DNA of 54,683 nucleotides, from positions 1 through 54,683 of the forward strand of contig QHYJ01000031.1 of assembly GCA_003223255.1 (NCBI GenBank), given 5' to 3'. Source of the DNA: Acidobacteriota bacterium. GTDB lineage: Bacteria > Acidobacteriota > Terriglobia > Acidiferrales > UBA7541. Numbering within the stretch: position 1 is the stretch's first letter; each line of letters begins with the position of its first letter. This document shows, in pieces, positions 7,660-14,568 of this stretch. A program made the position numbers and the translations under genes. Below the pieces are notes generated by a model, which was not told the DNA's origin, did no database searches, and saw only the letters and a program-made list of their open reading frames with translations.

Positions 7660-9432
7660 TCACCTGGCGCAAATGCCGGTGGTGACGACTTTCTTGTTGG
7701 GCTTGAGTTGATAGGTGAAGTAGGGAACGGCCACGCGGAAAGACTGTGGGTCGTTGTTGGCGCAATGCCCGGGGCTCTGCTGAGAGCAAAGTGGGCTCGC
7801 GAGATGGTCGTCCGCAAAGGCAATATTGGCGCGGTGCTGCGGGTCCAGAGCCACTTGGAAAAAGTCCGCGAGGCTGCGGCTGTCGTCGTTGGAGCATCCG
7901 GTGCCGCTGGTGCAAACCGTTCCGGAATGAATGACGTGGTCGCTGGCCGCATGCTCCGTGAAAGTCGGGACAGCAGCGTTGCCATTGACAGTTTCGGCAG
8001 CATACACGTTCCACTGGGCCCAGCAATCGGTCGTGCCGTCCGCGCAACTCGGCTGCATGGTGGCAACGTCGTTGGAGTTGCCAGCCATGTTTGCTCCGAG
8101 CCAAGTCACTACGACGTGCCCATAGGCATCCGCCGCGACCCACGGAAACACATTGGCTTTGCCCACGGTTGGGCCGCTATTCACGCGCACGGGAGCGGTC
8201 CACGTGTTCCCTAGATCCGAGGAGGAAGAGAGGAACACGTTCTGGTTGTCCGACCAGACGGTGTAGAGGTTGCTAAAGTTATCGACCGCAATGGCGGGGA
8301 AAATGTTGTTGTTCCCGTTGGTGGCGCCCAAGGATCCCGCAGGGCTGGCAAACACCTTGTGGTCGGTGAATGTGAAAGTGGCGGCGCCCAAGCCCGCATC
8401 CGTGGACACTCCCACATAAACGGTCCGCTGCGGTTTGCTACGAGTATTTTCTAGGGCGTTGTCGGGAGCCGTGAAGGCAACGTAAAGGTTCCCTTTGCTC
8501 GGGCAGGCGCTATGGTCGACTTTGAGCTGCGCCGCGGTGTTGGCAGTGTCGGTGGGCGCCAAGCTGCCCGCGGCGAGAAGTGTTGCCGCATCGATGGCTT
8601 CGCCGGCGCCCGCCGTGTATGTCAGCCCGCCGTTATTGGAGCGCTGCACATCAATGTTGAACGTTGCCAAGTCATGGTAGGCAACGTAGACGGTAGAAGG
8701 ATCGGCGGCAGCGTCGTTCCACATGCGGTCATCGCCCGGGATCAGCGAAGCAACCACATTGGGCGGAGTGAAAAACGTGTCCCCGCGGTTTCGCGAATTG
8801 GTGGCCGTTACTCCAGGGGCGAGCGTCAAGCTCGTTAGTGCGAGATTCGGAATCGCGGAATTGTTCGGGTCAGGCGCGCTGACGGCAATGTCGCCATCGC
8901 CACCGCCCGGAGCCACCCCGAGGTTGGTAGGGCTCCCGACATTATTGACGCAACCGCCGCCGTTTAGCCCGAAAATACCGCAGTTGTCGGGCTGGCCTTC
9001 GTATTTGAAGGGCAGAGTGCCATTGGCATTGGGCGCGCCATCGATGGGCTGGCTCCAGCGCCAAAGATCCAGGCCGCCGGGCACGCCACGAATGGACTGC
9101 ACATAGATCGTGCCTTGCGAATCGACACGGTCGGACGGTTCGAGTCCCTGAACAATGAACGCGAGGGGGCTCAAACCCGTAGGAACGGGAGCCAACTGCG
9201 GCAAACAAAGGCTTTGATTGGGGCTAAAGCCGTCCGTGCCTGGACCCACGAAGGCGGGAATGGCTTCGGCGCCCCCGCCTGCGCCCGTTTGGCTTGGGCA
9301 GGCGTGCTCGTTGGTGGGGTCGGGAAAGGAAGTTTGGGCAATGACGTTGCGGCCGAGATCTACAGAGAACATGAGGATCAGAGCGAACAGGACTACGGCT
9401 TCGACAAACAGCAATCGCCGGAGCTTGCGCAT
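7660..9432 (-). CDS. Secreted sialidase-like (BNR/beta-propeller) protein
   Basis: The protein has 590 residues. The ATG at 9432 is well placed, with AAGGAGA 6 nt upstream. A signal peptide follows (charged MRKLRRL, a hydrophobic stretch to about residue 30, then VIAQ). The mature part has repeated short strands of the sialidase/BNR type, for example TVYVAYHDLATFNIDVQRSN, NLYVAFTAPDN, NLYTVWSDNQNVFLSSSSDL with GNTWTAPVRVN, and HVVVTWLG. These match the recurring 'S-x-D-x-G-x-T-W' blades of exo-alpha-sialidase-like propellers. Six or more Cys residues suggest disulfides outside the cytoplasm. No catalytic Arg triad could be assigned, so it may bind rather than cleave glycans. It is transcribed away from the Sel1-repeat gene across a 600-nt intergenic region. 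Substrate and role are unknown. Confidence 0.7.
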   Translation of the reverse strand: MRKLRRLLFVEAVVLFALILMFSVDLGRNVIAQTSFPDPTNEHACPSQTGAGGGAEAIPAFVGPGTDGFSPNQSLCLPQLAPVPTGLSPLAFIVQGLEPSDRVDSQGTIYVQSIRGVPGGLDLWRWSQPIDGAPNANGTLPFKYEGQPDNCGIFGLNGGGCVNNVGSPTNLGVAPGGGDGDIAVSAPDPNNSAIPNLALTSLTLAPGVTATNSRNRGDTFFTPPNVVASLIPGDDRMWNDAAADPSTVYVAYHDLATFNIDVQRSNNGGLTYTAGAGEAIDAATLLAAGSLAPTDTANTAAQLKVDHSACPSKGNLYVAFTAPDNALENTRSKPQRTVYVGVSTDAGLGAATFTFTDHKVFASPAGSLGATNGNNNIFPAIAVDNFSNLYTVWSDNQNVFLSSSSDLGNTWTAPVRVNSGPTVGKANVFPWVAADAYGHVVVTWLGANMAGNSNDVATMQPSCADGTTDCWAQWNVYAAETVNGNAAVPTFTEHAASDHVIHSGTVCTSGTGCSNDDSRSLADFFQVALDPQHRANIAFADDHLASPLCSQQSPGHCANNDPQSFRVAVPYFTYQLKPNKKVVTTGICAR

Positions 9433-9760
9433 GGACGTCTCCTTCGGACACGAAATTCTTGCTCTTGCGAGGCTGAGGAGGGCCTCTTAGCGAGTCACTT
9501 GGTTCTCGCGAATTTGGCGAAGCGGGTGGTCATCCACTGTTCAAGGAGGCACGGACCCGAAGGACAGCTCTCGGCCACCCGCTTCTTGAGGCACGAGTCA
9601 GCTATAGAGCGAGACGGTAATTCGAACAATCGGGTGGTTACCGGAATTGAGGCATTCCAAACACCTGATGCACGCCGATGGAGAATTCCGTTAGGCAAGG
9701 AATCCCGGGGTGGTCACCGGCTTGGGGGTTGTGCGGACTTAGCGCCTGCTTTCGTTTGCT

Positions 9761-9791
9761 CAAAAATTTGCAAATCGTGCAAACTTTTTTG
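9761..9791 (+). terminator. A/T-rich hairpin with T-run; possible weak terminator or operator
   Basis: CAAAAATTTGCA (9761-9772) can pair with TGCAAACTTTTTTG (9778-9791) around a 5-nt loop AATCG, with one C bulged. The 3' arm carries six T residues, so on the plus strand it resembles an intrinsic terminator with an A/T-rich stem. It sits between divergent genes where no transcript is expected to end, which would imply an unannotated short transcript to its left. The TTTGCA-N5-TGCAAA core could equally be a protein-binding site. Confidence 0.3.
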
Positions 9792-9856
9792 TGGGTTCTT
9801 CCGTCACTCAAATATCCAGCCAGAAATGCGTAGTGGTCCCAGGAACCCGCAGCGCG

Positions 9857-9920
9857 GCATGAAGCGGAGCAAGCGTGCCGCACGGCTTGTCGTGCTCGTG
9901 CGGCAGCTCACCCTTCATGC
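9857..9920. repeat. Nested perfect palindromes (three stacked helices) upstream of the Sel1-repeat gene
   Basis: Three nested pairs are visible. The outer one is GCATGAAG (9857-9864) with CTTCATGC (9913-9920). The middle one is GAGC (9867-9870) with GCTC (9906-9909). The inner one is GCCGCACG (9877-9884) with CGTGCGGC (9897-9904), closing a 12-nt loop. That is 20 perfect base pairs in 64 nt with small internal loops, enough for a rod-like RNA or a REP-like palindromic element. It lies about 110 nt upstream of the Sel1 gene start. No T-run follows, so it is not a typical terminator. It could be a 5'-leader structure, a small RNA or a REP-like repeat. Confidence 0.6.
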
Positions 9921-10030
9921 TCATGGGTTGCGGGATTCGACGTTCCCGTGTCTCTTGACTCTTGTCGAGTGGTCCGGTCGGGGGATGCGCGAAAGCTTCC
10001 AGCTCCTATTTGTTCACGAGGAGGACCACC

Positions 10031-10999
10031 ATGCACTCGCTTGTTCGACCTTTCCTGTTCGCCCTCAGCCCGATGTTCTTGTTGTTTGCCGGACTGCTCT
10101 CCACTCCGCATTGCGCCTCAGCATCCCAGGTCCAGGAAAGCGTCGCCACTGCTCCATCGCTGGACAACCTGAAATCCCGCGCGGAAGATGGCGACGCCAA
10201 GGCTCAATTCAGTCTTGCCGTGCATTATCTGCGGAGCAATCCCGCCGCTCCGGATTACGGCTCAGCCATAAAATGGCTGCGCGCTTCGGCCAGCCAGGGA
10301 AATACCCAAGCGCAATTTTTCCTTGGCTATCTCTACCAAGCTGGCGAAGGGATCGACAGAGACTTCGCCAAGGCCGCCGAGAACTACCAGGCCGCCGCGG
10401 AACACGGTTACGCTCCCGCCGCAAACAACCTAGCGTACCTCTACGACCGCGGACAGGGCGTTCCCAAAGACCTCCGCAAAGCTGTGGAATTGTATCTGGT
10501 CGCAGCGCAGACAGGTAACTATGTCGCTCAATTCAATCTCGGAACGATGTACTACCGGGGCGACGGAGTTCCTCGCGATTACTCTCTCGCTGCAAAATGG
10601 TTTCGTGCCGCCGCCGAGGAAGGCGATGCCTATGCTCAGCACAACCTCGGCTTCCTCTACTTCAAGGGCCTCGGCGTGCCTTGCGATTACAAGGAATCCG
10701 CCCGATGGGAACGGCTTGCCGCGGAGCAGGGGGAGCTTCACGCCCAGACCGACCTTGGCTATCTCTACGAATCAGGCAGAGGAGTGCCGCTCGATTACGT
10801 TGCTGCTTACACCTGGTATGCGCGCGCGATCGCCGGCGGGTACAGGGTCAGCGTTGATCGTCTCAAAAGCCTCTCCCGCATCATGACCAAGAGGCAAATG
10901 GAAGAAGCCAACACGCTGGTCGCCGCGGAAACTTCGCAGCCGCAACGGCGTCTCAAGAGGCCAACGACGGCCGTCTCGGCATTGCTCGAATCTCATTGA
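10031..10999 (+). CDS. Exported Sel1-repeat (TPR-like) protein
   Basis: The protein has 322 residues. The ATG at 10031 has GAGGAGGA 5 nt upstream and starts a signal peptide (MHSLVRPFLFALSPMFLLFA ... CASAS), which is why it is preferred over upstream in-frame starts. From about residue 45 there are roughly six to seven Sel1-type repeats of 36 residues, e.g. AQFFLGYLYQAGEGIDRDFA, AANNLAYLYDRGQGVPKDLR and AQFNLGTMYYRGDGVPRDYS. Sel1 repeats form alpha-alpha solenoids used for protein-protein contacts, often in the envelope. No enzymatic domain is visible. The C-terminal ~35 residues are Arg/Gln/Thr-rich. The neighbours (secreted BNR-like protein, cupin remnant) give no functional clue. Family assignment is firm, function unknown. 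Confidence 0.9.
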   Translation: MHSLVRPFLFALSPMFLLFAGLLSTPHCASASQVQESVATAPSLDNLKSRAEDGDAKAQFSLAVHYLRSNPAAPDYGSAIKWLRASASQGNTQAQFFLGYLYQAGEGIDRDFAKAAENYQAAAEHGYAPAANNLAYLYDRGQGVPKDLRKAVELYLVAAQTGNYVAQFNLGTMYYRGDGVPRDYSLAAKWFRAAAEEGDAYAQHNLGFLYFKGLGVPCDYKESARWERLAAEQGELHAQTDLGYLYESGRGVPLDYVAAYTWYARAIAGGYRVSVDRLKSLSRIMTKRQMEEANTLVAAETSQPQRRLKRPTTAVSALLESH

Positions 11000-11014
11000 T
11001 GCTAATCCGCCTCG

Positions 11015-11481
11015 TTATTCGGGCAGGATCACCGCTTTCCCTCGTGTCCGCGCATCAAGCGTCGCTTTATCCAAGTTGAGTTGCGCGGCGACGAGTTCCG
11101 GCGGTGTGTGCGACAACCACTCGGAAAGTGCCAGGTCCTGGTAGTAGCTGCTTTTGAACATTTCCAGGAATTTCAGGTCCGTGTTGCCGGTGTTCTCCAC
11201 GTAGTGCGGAAGCGTTTTTTGGACGTAGCCCACGTCACCGGCATCGAAGTCCAAGGTGCGCGCGCGGCCCACCGTGGCAAACACGGTCATGCGCGCCTTG
11301 CCGGTAATGAAGAATTGCCATTCGTCGGCATTGGGATGCCAGTGCAGTTCGCGCACACGCCGGCAGCAAGCCGCATGTTTACCCCGGCGAGCGGCTTCGA
11401 AACGGCCAGCTCGCGCACGGTGACCTCGCGCGACCATCCGCCCTCTATGACGGGGCCCTCTTGCACCTGTCGCCGGATACC
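11015..11481 (-). pseudogene. Oxalate-decarboxylase-type cupin, C-terminal domain remnant with a frameshift
   Basis: The downstream frame contains RELHWHPNADEWQFFITGKA, RARTLDFDAGDVGYVQ, LPHYVENTGNTDLKFLEMF and WLSHTPPELVAAQLNL. These are characteristic of the C-terminal cupin of bicupin oxalate decarboxylases, including the metal-binding HxH and E. The stretch just upstream (VQEGPVIEGGWSREVTVREL, AVSKPLAGVNMRLAAG) is in another frame. One missing G near 11355-11360 reconnects it as LAAGGVRELHWHP. Further upstream the frame closes at a TAG (11484-11482) and no N-terminal cupin was found, so at least half of a normal ~380-residue enzyme is gone. A longer reading to 11593 exists but does not resemble the family. 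Most likely a decayed gene. Confidence 0.7.
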
Positions 11482-11706
11482 CTACCTTGAGCTGCCGCGA
11501 TACAATCCCCAAGATTTCCGAAGGCATCAGCCCCGCGCTCCGCAACACCCGCAGACAGAGCCTTCCATTTCTTGGAACGGTTCGTTTTTTCAACCCAGGA
11601 AGGTTACGGGGTTCTCCTCAGCCAAAATCAGGGACCTGCCTGATTCAATTGCAGGAATTTTCGGATTGTGCTTTGAAGGCTTGCTTGGCAAATTGTGCGA
11701 CATTTC

Positions 11707-12213
11707 ATGAGAGTGCTGATACCTGATGATCGGCGTGGTCAGCGGGATTCCTTACGCAAGTTGTTGGAAAGAGAGCGTGAGGTCCAGGTCAGCGGGATCG
11801 CCGAAGAAGCGGAGGGCGCTCCTGACGGCGTGATGGCCCGCGAGCTGCGGCGTGCTTTGGATGGTTGTCCCATCTGCGACAGCGACTACCGCGATCATTC
11901 CTTTGTGGTTCTCGCGACCGTGGTTATCGAGCCGCATTGGCAAAGCCCGCTGCGTGTGAAGCAATACTATGATTTTCTTGAAGAGCACCACTGGGAGGAA
12001 CTTCTAAGCTTGCGGGAGTGGAGTGACGGCGCGGATGCGCTCATAGGTTTTGCCTTTCGCTGTGCGGCGGGACGCATAGGGATTGTTACGATGTTCAGCC
12101 CGGCCAAGCCCGGTTTGCCCGACACTCCGCTGCACTACACCATCCTTCCCGAAGAAGAAGGGAACAGCTTGCTCGCGTTGCTCCCTGCCGAAAAGTGGCA
12201 TCCGTTGCGGTAG
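11707..12213 (+). CDS. Unknown protein with an N-terminal receiver-like fragment
   Basis: The protein has about 168 residues and no recognised full-length family. The first ~35 residues (MRVLIPDDRRGQRDSLRKLL, EREREVQVSGIAEEAEGA) resemble the beginning of a response-regulator receiver domain (beta1-alpha1-beta2). The sequence then departs before the position of the phospho-acceptor Asp, and the rest of the receiver is absent. The remainder has a CPIC pair near residue 55, a hydrophobic strand SFVVLATVVIEPHW and a conserved-looking FAFRCAAGRIGIVTMF. Starts at GTG 11695 and ATG 11707 are both possible, and no strong ribosome-binding site decides. It may be a chimera made by a deletion that fused a receiver start to another gene, or simply a lineage-specific protein. 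Confidence 0.5.
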   Translation: MRVLIPDDRRGQRDSLRKLLEREREVQVSGIAEEAEGAPDGVMARELRRALDGCPICDSDYRDHSFVVLATVVIEPHWQSPLRVKQYYDFLEEHHWEELLSLREWSDGADALIGFAFRCAAGRIGIVTMFSPAKPGLPDTPLHYTILPEEEGNSLLALLPAEKWHPLR

Positions 12214-12258
12214 GCTTCTATTCTGCACGGTAGGCTATACTCCTTCGGGAGGGCTGCC

Positions 12259-12549
12259 TTGCCGCTGCACACGTTTGTCCGCTTTGAGCCGCTGACTGGA
12301 AAAGGGCAGCAGCTTCGCCAGGAGTTGAAGCTACTTCTGGAGCCAACGCGCGCCGAGCCCGGCTGCATCCGCATCCATCTCTACGAAGCGCTGCGCGATC
12401 CGTTGGTCTTTTATATTCATTCCGAGTGGGTGGACGAGGCGGCGTTCGACGCCCACCCCAAGCTGCCGCACATGACGCGCTTTCTGAGCTTGGTGAGCGA
12501 ACTGGTTACACATCCCGTGAAAGGCATTCGCACCAAACAAATCGGTTAA
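12259..12549 (+). CDS. Antibiotic-biosynthesis-monooxygenase (ABM) family protein, YgiN-like
   Basis: A 96-residue single-domain ferredoxin-like protein. Key segments are FVRFEPLTGKGQQLRQEL, LEPTRAEPGCIRIHLYEALR and FYIHSEWVDEAAFDAHPKLP, the usual ABM pattern 'EPGCxxxxLYx...DP..F.xxExWxxxxAxxxH'. Members such as YgiN act as cofactor-free monooxygenases on quinol-like substrates, but many are uncharacterised. Translation probably starts at TTG 12259, preceded by GGGAGGG (12248-12254). No other in-frame start keeps the first strand. The gene is separated by 45 nt from the previous one and converges on the DinB-like gene. Family assignment is good. The substrate is unknown. Confidence 0.8.
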   Translation: MPLHTFVRFEPLTGKGQQLRQELKLLLEPTRAEPGCIRIHLYEALRDPLVFYIHSEWVDEAAFDAHPKLPHMTRFLSLVSELVTHPVKGIRTKQIG

Positions 12550-12579
12550 TTATTTGGTTTGGGGGTGCTTCGGCTGATC

Positions 12580-13131
12580 CTAAGCCGCTGATCCGCTAGC
12601 TTTTGCAGCGCGCATTTGGGCCACGATCTCCTGGAATTGCCGCGTAAGGTGCGGCACGATTCCCAACTGTCGCTCGATGAGCATCAACTGCGCCCGATGA
12701 TGCATTTCGTGCTCTTTCGCAGCCAGCAACCGCTCGAAACGCGTTTTCGCCGTCTTCCCATCGGGCTCGATCACCGTTTCCGCAAGGAATTCCGGCGTCA
12801 GGGTTTCCAACCACGCCGCAAATTTTTCGCCTTCCGTGCGCAGCAGCTCCAAAATCTCGGCTTTCCTTCTCGGCTTCGCTTCCTCGGCGTTGAACTTGTC
12901 CATCATCCCAAAGAAATCGAAGCCCACCAGTGTGGTGAGGCGTTTCCTGTGCACGTCTTCCCAGATGCGCGTGGAGATCGCCACGTGCGTCAGCATGCGC
13001 GCAACGGTTCGCACTTCCGGGGCTGCCACAAAGCTGTATTTATCCTCGGGAATATCTTCGGCAACCTTCATGGTGTTCTGGCGCACCGTGCGAAACGCAT
13101 TAGCCAATTCTTTTCCGCCGTAAATGCTCAT
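12580..13131 (-). CDS. DinB-like four-helix-bundle metalloprotein
   Basis: The protein has 183 residues. The ATG at 13131 follows a GAGGTGA ribosome-binding site and gives MSIYGGKELANAFRTVRQNT. A longer frame to 13296 reads into non-conserved sequence. The domain shows the three-His metal site typical of DinB/YfiT-like proteins: His in MLTHVAIS (about residue 50) and the HxxxH in AAKEHEMHHRAQLMLIERQL (about 135-150). Members are damage- or stress-associated, or act as thiol-dependent transferases, and no activity can be chosen here. Unlike an enzyme gene in a pathway cluster it stands alone, convergent with the ABM gene and downstream of rsmI on the same strand with a 100-nt gap. Confidence 0.82.
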   Translation of the reverse strand: MSIYGGKELANAFRTVRQNTMKVAEDIPEDKYSFVAAPEVRTVARMLTHVAISTRIWEDVHRKRLTTLVGFDFFGMMDKFNAEEAKPRRKAEILELLRTEGEKFAAWLETLTPEFLAETVIEPDGKTAKTRFERLLAAKEHEMHHRAQLMLIERQLGIVPHLTRQFQEIVAQMRAAKASGSAA

Positions 13132-13231
13132 GGAATCACCTCGCAGTGAGATTGTCTGCGCCACCCGGAGCAGACCGCATACTTCGATGCACAGTTTTGG
13201 CTGCCGGTCACCCCTTCCAGCACTGTTTTTT

Positions 13232-14137
13232 TCAGCGCTCCTCGCTGCCGCTTGCCTCGCCGGCTTGGCTGCGGACCATCTGATGGTACGCCGCACGACG
13301 CGTCAGGCCGCGCTCCTTGGCGGCCAGCTTGAGCGCTTCTTTGCGATCCAGCTTGGCCTGATGCATCAATTCCTCGACGCGCGCCGCCAGCGATTGCGCC
13401 GAGTCACCTTGCCCATACCCCTCAGCCACATCGGGTGGGCCAAGAAGGAGTGTGATTTCGCCGCGCGCCGGCCGTTTTTCGAGCGTGGCGGCAATGTCGG
13501 AGAGCTTGCCGCGCCGAAATTCTTCGTGGACTTTAGTGACCTCGCGCGCCAGGCAAGCGGGCCGATCGCCGAGAATTTCCAGCGCGTCGGCAAGGCATTC
13601 CTCAACGCGGTGCGGCGCCTCATAAAAGATGATCGTGCGCTCCTCGATGCGCAAGCGTTCGAGGGTGCGGCGGCGTTCGCCACTTCGCGCGGGCAAAAAT
13701 CCCACAAAGAGGAACTCTTCGGTGGGCATACCGGAGGCGGAAAGTGAAGCGAGCAGCGCCGACGGCCCGGGAATCGGCACCACGGGAAGGTGATGGCGCA
13801 GGCAGAGCGTCACCAGGCGGTGCCCCGGGTCCGACACCAGCGGCATGCCTGCGTCGCTGACTAGCGCGATTTTCGCGCCTTGCTCCATGGCCATGACTAG
13901 TTCCGGCGCACGCGTCAATTCGTTGTGCTCGTGGTAGCTGATCAGCGGCTTGTGAATGTCGTAGTGCGTAAGCAGCTTTTGTGTGTGGCGCGTATCTTCG
14001 CACGCGATTTGATCCGCTTCTTTGAGGATCCGCAGCGCGCGCAGGGTAATGTCCTCGAGGTTGCCAATCGGTGTCCCCACAAGATACAAGCAACCCGTGG
14101 GATTCTGCTCGTCTGTACGCGAATTCTTCCCCGCCAT
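13232..14137 (-). CDS. rsmI: 16S rRNA (cytidine1402-2'-O)-methyltransferase RsmI
   Basis: A tetrapyrrole-methylase-fold enzyme that 2'-O-methylates C1402 in the ribosomal P site using S-adenosylmethionine. Hallmarks in order are LYLVGTPIGNLEDITLRAL (about residues 18-36), ACEDTRHTQKLL, ISYHEHNE, the SAM-binding VSDAGMPLVSDPGHRLV (about 95) and VPIPGPSALLASLSASGMPT. FVGFLPARSGERRRTLERL, FYEAPHRVEECL and RPACLAREVTKVHEEF follow. The C-terminal helical tail is present, so the protein is complete at about 301 residues. The ATG at 14137 is chosen. A GTG at 14158 adds seven residues and cannot be excluded. Transcribed opposite to the FmdB-like gene, with about 140 nt between them for divergent promoters. 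Confidence 0.96.
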   Translation of the reverse strand: MAGKNSRTDEQNPTGCLYLVGTPIGNLEDITLRALRILKEADQIACEDTRHTQKLLTHYDIHKPLISYHEHNELTRAPELVMAMEQGAKIALVSDAGMPLVSDPGHRLVTLCLRHHLPVVPIPGPSALLASLSASGMPTEEFLFVGFLPARSGERRRTLERLRIEERTIIFYEAPHRVEECLADALEILGDRPACLAREVTKVHEEFRRGKLSDIAATLEKRPARGEITLLLGPPDVAEGYGQGDSAQSLAARVEELMHQAKLDRKEALKLAAKERGLTRRAAYHQMVRSQAGEASGSEER

Positions 14138-14274
14138 GACGACCAGTCTAGCACGCACCTGATGGGGAAGCGCCGGCAGCGAAGGACACCGCTATACAAA
14201 AGCGCCCAGCGCGCGGCGGCTGTTTCCTAGGAATGCTATACTTCCTTTTTTGGACGGGTTGAGGAGGGGCTTCT

Positions 14275-14551
14275 GTGCCGCTGTACGAGTACAAATGCTT
14301 AAGCTGTGGCCGTCTCATGGAGCGCATTGAGAAAGTTTCCGGGTGGCGGAAGGGTGGAGCAGTTGCTGGCGGCGCCCGCTATCCAATTCAAGGGCGCGGG
14401 GTGGTATGTCACCGATTACGCAAAGAAAACGAGCGGCGGCGATTCCGAAAAACCTGCGGCTCCGTCAACGGAAACAGTGAGCAAAAGCGGCGACGCCAAG
14501 GAATCGGGTTCTACAGACACCAAAGAAAAAAAGTCCACGAAGAAAAAGTAA
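14275..14551 (+). pseudogene. FmdB-type zinc-ribbon protein with an apparent 29-nt deletion that removes the second Cys pair
   Basis: The GTG at 14275 begins MPLYEYKCLSCGRLMERIEK, the standard FmdB zinc-ribbon start with the first CxxC. Family members continue with about ten residues carrying the second CxxC (such as DPPLTxCPxC), then GG(K/R)VEQL. Here, right after KVS (14340), the sequence jumps to GGGRVEQLLAAPAIQFKGAG in another frame, and continues WYVTDYAKKTS and a Ser/Lys-rich tail to TAA 14551. A loss of 29 nt at about 14340-14342 accounts for both the missing Cys pair and the shift. As it stands no zinc knuckle can form. The frame reads through into galU if followed from the original start. 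The gene lies 17 nt upstream of galU. Confidence 0.75.
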
Positions 14552-14568
14552 ATCGTGCGAGGAGCCGA

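Larger units (their letters stand above)
9433..10030. other. 600-nt divergent intergenic region rich in inverted repeats
   Basis: No believable gene fits here. Long open frames on both strands are read-throughs from neighbours. The region holds several structures. A 10-bp inverted repeat (AAGCGGGTGG at 9520-9529, CCACCCGCTT at 9575-9584) is the first. A 13-mer GGGTGGTYACCGG occurs at 9632-9644 and 9708-9720, with a partial copy GGGTGGT at 9524. CGGTAA/TTACCG (9615-9620, 9638-9643) and GGAAT/ATTCC (9643-9647, 9654-9658) are short hairpins. An A/T-rich hairpin lies at 9761-9791 and a nested palindrome at 9857-9920 (listed separately). It must contain the promoters of both flanking genes, but I could not place -35/-10 boxes with confidence. 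Confidence 0.6.

Noticed and set aside
9115-10518. 467-codon plus-strand frame crossing the BNR-gene promoter into the Sel1 gene
   Set aside because: It is not conserved, overlaps two real genes in other frames and contains the intergenic palindromes.
13217-13237. AGCACTG-T7-CAGCGCT as an rsmI terminator
   Set aside because: The imperfect stem overlaps the rsmI stop codon and lacks a U-tract after it.
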